NCBI RefSeq assembly: GCF_050003625.1
Contig: NC_134397.1
Coordinates: forward strand, 218,860,537-218,924,536
Source: Haematobia irritans
Lineage: Eukaryota; Arthropoda; Insecta; Diptera; Muscidae
DNA: 64,000 bases
Reading direction: 5' to 3'
Shown here: in pieces, positions 57,921 to 64,000 of the stretch
Layout: each line of letters opens with the position of its first letter
Numbering within the stretch: the stretch's first letter is position 1
Made by a program: the position numbers and the translations under genes
The notes under the pieces: generated by a model
What the model saw: only the letters and a program-made list of their open reading frames with translations
Database searches by the model: none
What the model was told of the DNA's origin: nothing

Positions 57921-59622
57921 AATTATGTCCAATATTTTTTTTTTAGTTGTGGCCATTTTTATTTTTGTGATATCGGCGTTTGTATTACATTTACATTAAA
58001 ATTTTCTATAATCAACGGTTTCACAGTTTCTAATATACTTATTTCAACAGAAGTAGCCTTGAGATTATGGACAAATTGTCCACTTATTGATAATGAATTC
58101 TTAAAGTGTTTATTTGAAGATTCGTGATTTTAACATTTGTATCATATAATTTTTATGACCTCATCGAATGTGGGAATATTCTATTCGATTATAAAGTACT
58201 GATGGTATCAATTCTTCAACTAGATTGCATATACTATAGCCTCACATATAGCAAAATTGATCTTATCAATATGATTTGTGGGCTATTAAACGCATTGGAA
58301 AATCTCAAAAAATACCTTGAAATCTTAATCGAATGCTATCATTAGTGGAAATCTAAAAGTTAAGGAGTTCTTTGGAATAGAAAGAGCGGGCAGAACAAAT
58401 TTGTGTTTTTGCATTTTAAATATGCATGGGCTAAAGTTTGAGGTAGACATTTTTATGAGCCCCGCACATATATTTCTTAAGTGGAAATCTAATAATTTTC
58501 TTTTTATTGATATACTAATTGGGACGAAGCCATAACTTATCAAATTCGAGACTATTCTACGTAATTAATGGTAATAATAAATAATTTTATCATACTTAGC
58601 AACTTAAAAATCTACGATAATAGAGAACAAAAAAATATTTTATAGTATATATAGCTATCGATAGATTGGTGAGCAATCTAGTGATAAGAATGCAAAACAG
58701 ATGGTCAAAAATTAAATGCCTTGAAGATGTGAATTCATGTGTGGAACAATAATATATCCTGGCCGTATATACATACGCAGAAAAAAAGTCTGTTGTAAAA
58801 CGGATGCTAATATGAACTAATATTTATTGCAAAAATTTTATTTTGTTTTAGTTTATTTTTAAAATTTTGTAAGAAATTTTCCCCAACCCAACGATTTTTT
58901 CTTTATTCCAAGTATGGCTCAAAAATTTTATGAACTAAATGACAGTAAAATTTCAATGACATACAAATTAGTTCAATTCTAACTAAAACAGAAAAAGTTT
59001 TTTGTACACTTCTCAAAAATAGTAAGAATGAACTACAGCGTGGTTAAAATGGGAATGATCTGGAGCATAAGATTTTTTCTTTATTTTTAGTTCATTTTTA
59101 CTTTTCGATGCATTTCGTAAAGGGTAATTACAAATCCACAAATATCGGAAAATTTTCATTATTTTTTTAATGAATTTCAAAATTAATAATATTTATCTAA
59201 TATGAAAGATTAAGCAACGTAAATTTTAGGACACGCAATATACACAATATTAAGGACAAATTTATTTGAATTAATGAAATTTTAATTAAAAGAAAGTTCA
59301 TAATCTTTGTTTCAAATTTTTTCCATTAGAGTTAGGATACGTATCTTGGAAATGTGTAATTCGCATGTCTTTGAGGTAAGGAACAATTTCCGTAAATTAA
59401 AGAAAAATATTTTTGATGTCAAGAATTTTTTTTTAAATTAACTGATATATTGAACCTTTAGATTTAAGATAAGATATAGAGGATTTTGCATCTTTGGTTA
59501 AAATGTTTTTTGGAATTAAAAAATTTTGAAGTATTTGTTATAATTTGCATTTTTAAAATGGTCTTTGCTTGTATGTGAACAGCTTCATACAAACTATCGC
59601 AAATAGAAAAATAACAAGTATA
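57921..59622. other. intergenic DNA with J- and D-type fragments
   Basis: 57921-58770 holds no recognised gene; the frames at 57861-58127, 58124-58345 and 58325-58543 look random. 58775-59140 is J-type (CGCAGAAAAAAAGTCTG, GAACTAA motifs). 59200-59610 matches the D interior (TTAAAAGAAAGTTCATAATC, TTTGGTTAAAAT) and is cut by the next HINE. Confidence 0.4.
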
Positions 59623-62600
59623 AACGGCCGTTAGTTCGGCCAGGCCGAATCTTATGTACCCTCCACCTTGGATTGCGAAGAAACTTCTACGAAAGACTGT
59701 CATCCACAATCGAATTACTTGGTTTGTGGTATCTTAAATCGTTTTCTAAATTGTGAGTTAGTCCATACGTGGTATATATTAGACAAAAAGGTATGTAAGT
59801 CTACAAACAATTACGAATCGATATGAAATTTTGCACGGTACGTAGGGAGCCAGAATTGAAATATGGGGGTCGCTTATATGGGGGCTATATACAATTATTG
59901 ATATGGACCAATTTTTGTGTGATTGGGGATCGATTTATCTAAGGGCTATATATAACTATAGACCGATATGGAGGTAGTTAGGCATGGTTGTTAACGGCCA
60001 TATACTAGCACAATGTACCAAATTTCAACTGACTCGGATGAAATTTGCTCCCCCAAGAGTCTCCAAAACCAAATCTGGGGATCGGTTTATATGGGGGCTA
60101 TATATGATTATGGGCTGATATGAACCAATACCTGCATGGTTGTTGAATACCATATACTAACATAACGTACCAAATTTCAACCGAATCGGATGAATTTTGC
60201 TTCTCCAAAAAGCACCGGAGGTCAAATCTGGGGATCGATTTGTATGGGTGCTATATATAATTATGGACTGATACGAACCAATTCCTGCATGGTTGTTGGA
60301 TACCATATACTAACATCATGTACCAAATTTCAACCGAATCGGTTGAATTTTGCTCTTCCAAGGAGCTCCGGAGGTCAAATCTGGGGATCGATTTATATGG
60401 GGGCTATATATAATTATGGACCGATTTCGACCAATTTTTGCATGGCCATTATAGACCATGTACTAACACCATGTACCAAATTTTAGCCGGATCGGATGAA
60501 ATGTGCTTCTCTTAGAGGCTCCGCAAGCCATATCGGGGGATCGGTTTATATGGGGGCTATATATAATTATTGACCGATGTGGACCAATTTTTGCATAGTT
60601 TTTAGAGACCATATAGTAACACCATGTACCAAATTTCAGTCAGATCGGACGAAACTTTCTTCTCTTAGAGGCTCCGCAAGCCATATCGGGGGATCGGTTT
60701 ATATGGGGGCTATATATAATTATTGACCGATGTGGACCAATTTTTGTATAGCTTTTAGAGACCATATACTAACACCATGTACCAAATTTCTGTCGGATCG
60801 GACGAAACTTTCTTCTCTTAGAGGCTCCGCAAGCCAAATCTGGGGATCGGTTTATATGGGGGCTATATATAATTATGGACCGATGCGGACCAATTTTTGC
60901 ATGGTTGTTAGAGACCATATACTAACACCATCCCAATAAACACAAACGTTTGAAAAATACTAAAATGCAATAATTTTTCAAACATTTTTTCAAAGGATTA
61001 GGGTAATATTCAAGTTGAGAAATTGTTGAGAAAATCGCGTTCTCAACAAAAAACAGACATTACCCTCAATAGTAAAATTCAACACATCAGCAATAATTTC
61101 TCAATTGTAATCCCCAAATTGCAATGCATCGTTACTTAATAATTTCTCAAACAGTTTTCAATGTGAGACAAATTAAAAATTAATATTGTTGCGAATATTT
61201 TCTAACCACAATTTGTATGAAATTCAATCCCATTTCTAACTGAAAGTCATCGCTAAATTTCTAGGGATTTTGTATAATTTATTAATTTTTTTTCGTTAAA
61301 AATATAATAATATTAAAAATAACATTAATAATATATAAAAATAATAATAATATAATACCAATTAAAACATAATTTTCTTATTAAACGTATTAATAACTAA
61401 AACGATCAATACAACTTTAAATATCTTAAACTTTTTACAAGTATAATTCCATTTCCTCCATAATGTCGGTGTCACATAACTATTAATTAATTTATTAATT
61501 ATTAATTAATATGTTGGCAATTTGAAATAATTAATATCGAGGAATTTGCTGGCCGGCGTGTTAGAATAGATTCTATCAAGAGGAATTCACAAAATATCAA
61601 ACTGATGACGGAATGTAAATTGATGTAATGCACATTTTCATCCAGAAGTTCTTGATATAGGAATTGTTGCACTTTTTTAATTGGTTGCACTTTGCAAGTT
61701 TTCTGGAATATTTTCTTTGTTGTTTCCTTCATAATTTTTTCACCGGTCAACATCTTCCAAGAATATAACATCCAATGATTTTAGTTTTCTGCAAAGCAGT
61801 CGAGTTTTGTGATTTCCATTACGTTTTATTTCACTTTTTGTTTTGAATTACCAATTATAGTTAGCTTTTTGGACTAATTTTACTCTTGTGCCAAAAATAT
61901 TTCAATTTTTGTATTTCTTCCAACTGACCACGTACTTCGTGGCACAAAATGTATTGAAAACCACAAAATTCGATTTCCTCAAGAGCGTTGGTGTCACAAA
62001 ATTGTTGTAAAACTCATTAAAATTCGGGCAATTCGCAAGGAACTTGATAACCAGTGAGTTAGAATAAATTTCCAGTAATTTCAATTCGAAAAATAACAAA
62101 TTAAACCGATGATGCGAGGTTAATTAAAATATCGATGTGATGCGAATTAACATGTAGTAGTTGTTGATATGGAAGAGTATAAATACCAAGTTTAATTCGT
62201 TGCACTTTGATTTATGGAAACTTTCTCTTTTCGATAAGCCACCATCATTTGCATCGGTCAACCTCTTAAGGTTTCAAGAATGCAGCATCAAAATATTTAA
62301 GTTTTCTGCAATGAGATTTAAATTTAGTGACTTCTCTAAAGTGTTGATTTAATTTTTCATATAGACTTACCAATTTATATAAACTATTTGAATCAGTTCC
62401 AGTTAATTGTCCAACATTTTTTATCGGTCAGCTTTTTAATGTTTCAAGAACTTAGAATTCATAATTTTAGTTTTCGGCAAAGAGATATATATTTAGTGTC
62501 TTCCTTAAAGTTTCATTTAATGTTTTTTTTTATTTTCACTTACCTATTATTAGAAACTATTTGGAGTAAATTCAGTTTTTTGTCTAAAATTTTCCAAGTT

Positions 62601-63123
62601 TTTTATTTCTTCCAATTGACCACGAACTTCGTTGCACAAACATGTATTGAAAACCACATGGTGTTTTCGTTGCATTTTAGGGTAGTGTTTTGTCAAAGTT
62701 TTCTCATATTATCTCCAACACCTTTTCAAATATTTCGTCAACATTTTGGCAAATTGGAAGTAATTCGCAAAAAATATGAAGATGTATTGAAGATGAGCTG
62801 TTTCAAGTCAAATTGAATTTATGTTGAAAATTATATTTACCCCCAAACTGAAAAGTTGTTGCATTTGAAAAACGCTCATCCTGTGTTTATTGGGATGTAC
62901 CAAATTACAGCCGGATCGGATGAAATTTGCTTCTCTTAGAGGGTCTGCAAGCCAAATTTGGGGATCCTTTTATGTGGGGGCTATACGTAAAAGTGGACCG
63001 ATATGTCACATTTGCAATACCATCGGACCTACATCAATAACAACTACTTGTGCCAAGTTTCAAGTCGATAGCTTGTTTCGTGCGGAAGTTAGCGTGATTT
63101 TAACAGACGGACGGACGGACATA
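59623..63123 (+). mobile_element. HINE family A, copy 7, interrupted by element M
   Basis: AACAAGTATAAACGGCCGTT start; seven or more 153-bp units to 60931. The sequence continues after the insertion at 62895 (GTACCAAATTACAGCCGGAT) to GACGGACGGACGGACATATT. The 3' stem is missing; a family B fragment begins there. Confidence 0.82.
60932..62894. mobile_element. element M with CCCAATAAACACA termini
   Basis: 1963 bp; 13-bp perfect inverted ends CCCAATAAACACA / TGTGTTTATTGGG. AT on both sides (60930-60931, 62895-62896), and the HINE reads through as CACCATGTACCAAA when it is removed. The interior is AT-rich, without a transposase, and contains diverged duplicates: 61917 and 62607 share TTGAAAACCACA and GACCACG(T/A)ACTTCGT; 61741, 62251 and 62421 share CGGTCA(A/G)C...TTCAAGAA and TTAGTTTTC(T/G)GCAA. 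Confidence 0.78.
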
Positions 63124-63430
63124 TTCGGCACTCCTAAAATAATTGATCGGTCTATGCTTTGAGCTTTATATAATAGATCGAGCTCCTGATTTGACTTCTT
63201 GGGTTTATTTTTTTTTTTTAATATTTCTGAAAATGGATATCTAGAGGTATTTTGGGAACATAAATAGCTGTGTCGAATATGGTGTGTAATGGTCTATATT
63301 TTGGTAAACCCGCCACATGGACCGATCTCCCGATTTGAATTCTTGGGTTTCTTTAAACTTTCTATTTAATTCATGTTGGTGGGTATTTAAGATTCGGCCC
63401 CGACGACCTTTTAGCTGTATATTCACTTGC
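63124..63430 (-). repeat. HINE family B fragment (5' end, reversed)
   Basis: CTAGAGGTATTTTGGGA, CCACATGGACCGATCTCCCG, then GGTGGGTATTTAAGATTCGG and CTGTATATTCACTTG, a degenerate reversed family B start. Confidence 0.6.
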
Positions 63431-63431
63431 T

Positions 63432-64000
63432 TTGTATTTAAGATGCAAAAAGTCAATAAAGGTGATTTCATTAATTTTGAAGAATTTTTCTGAATTATTA
63501 AAGATTGGGCCTTAGTCACAAAAAAATCTTTCATGTTATGATACCCATTTTTAAATCGAATCACTGAATTGTAAGTATAAAACGACTTCATTGGAAAGTT
63601 TATCGACTTTTGGACTAGGAAAAAAAATATGTATATCAAAGAAATGCGTCTTTTTATGCTAAGCACAATTCGCATTCGTATTTTAAGGACATAAAATATT
63701 TGGCCTCACGACAAAAGATTTTTCAGAGTACTTGTTTCGTACTTGTACTTGTACTGATTTCGAGATTTTGAGACTATGTGTTTTTTGTCCCGGTGTATTT
63801 AGTGATTTCATATAATCTATATAATTGATTAAATATTTGAAATGCTAAGTCTTGGATTTGCAAACAGAAAATCGGACTTTTTAACTGTTTTTGTTTTAAT
63901 AGTTAAAAAGAACGCTATTACTATGCATGTGCTAAATAAACGATTTTATTGCATTACGTTGGCATCAAAATTTTCTATGGGTTATATATAAACAATTCAA
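63432..64000. other. intergenic with D-type fragment to window end
   Basis: 63500-63735 resembles the D interior and end (AAATCGAATCACTGAATTG, GACAAAAGATTTTTCAGAGT). The remainder is unassigned. Confidence 0.35.

Noticed and set aside
1..64000. search for viral or endogenous retroviral genes
   Set aside because: No gag, reverse transcriptase, integrase or envelope motifs seen; all coding relics are DNA-transposon transposases.

Overview
The window is eukaryotic nuclear DNA from a calyptrate fly, most likely a muscid and plausibly a stomoxyine (horn fly / stable fly group). The reasons are small GT-AG introns (59-70 bp), AT-rich intergenic DNA, an irritans-subfamily mariner that looks very close to Himar1 of Haematobia irritans, and dense DINE-1/mini-me-type (Helentron-associated, here 'HINE') elements with GTCY microsatellites. 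Species is an inference. No operons, CRISPR arrays, ribosomal RNA or functional tRNA genes were seen.

Genes are concentrated in the first 7.5 kb. A single-exon UBE3D-like E3 ligase (+, 347-1540) is tail-to-tail with a three-exon mitochondrial F1-ATPase assembly factor ATPAF1 (-, 2086-4292). Next is a seven-exon SV2-like major facilitator transporter (-, 4866-7500) that I could assemble completely (503 residues, every splice phase consistent). A second SV2-like gene starts at 49606 (+). Only its first coding exon is recognisable, so the rest is presumably beyond the window. Two weak candidates are a 61-residue ORF with its own poly(A) signal (39368-39553, -) and a decayed-looking gene built of ~200-bp exon+intron repeats (45667-46667, +).

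Almost everything else is mobile DNA. Three HINE families dominate. Family A starts near a GTATATACGGCCGTAAGTTC-type end; family B starts near GTATATACAGCAGTAAG; family C starts near ACAAGTAAGGAAAGTC. All three carry an internal tandem repeat of exactly or nearly 153 bp, a GACGGACGGACAT microsatellite block (not obvious in some copies), and a terminal stem before TATAAAA. Cut-and-paste elements identifiable by termini and target duplications include a Himar1-like mariner (25689-27885), another mariner-like element (55084-55964), a Tc1-like element (14714-16709), two hAT-like elements with 8-bp duplications (19929-20858 and 53590-54035), a piggyBac-type MITE with TTAA (3536-3974), and several TA-duplicating MITE families (here D, F, G, L, M). 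A tRNA-derived SINE occurs in three near-complete copies plus a tail fragment, and a 29-bp satellite forms four arrays.

Region by region: 0-7.5 kb genes; 7.5-12.4 kb MITE, SINE, 29-bp satellite; 12.4-18.6 kb HINE-A and a Tc1 element; 18.6-24.5 kb mariner relic, hAT and nested HINE-C; 24.5-33.7 kb Himar1-like element, F MITEs and HINE-C; 33.7-38.6 kb HINE-A/B; 38.6-40.3 kb mostly unique DNA; 40.3-44.4 kb HINE-C/A and Tc1 relic; 44.4-48.3 kb exon array and HINE-B; 48.3-50 kb promoter and first exon of the second transporter; 50-64 kb its presumed intron, packed with nested elements up to four levels deep. No novel multi-gene system is visible. The most unusual items are the shared 153-bp (51-codon) period across HINE families, the four-level nest at 54.6-57.9 kb, tRNA-like cores inside TA-duplicating MITEs, and the duplicated-exon array.
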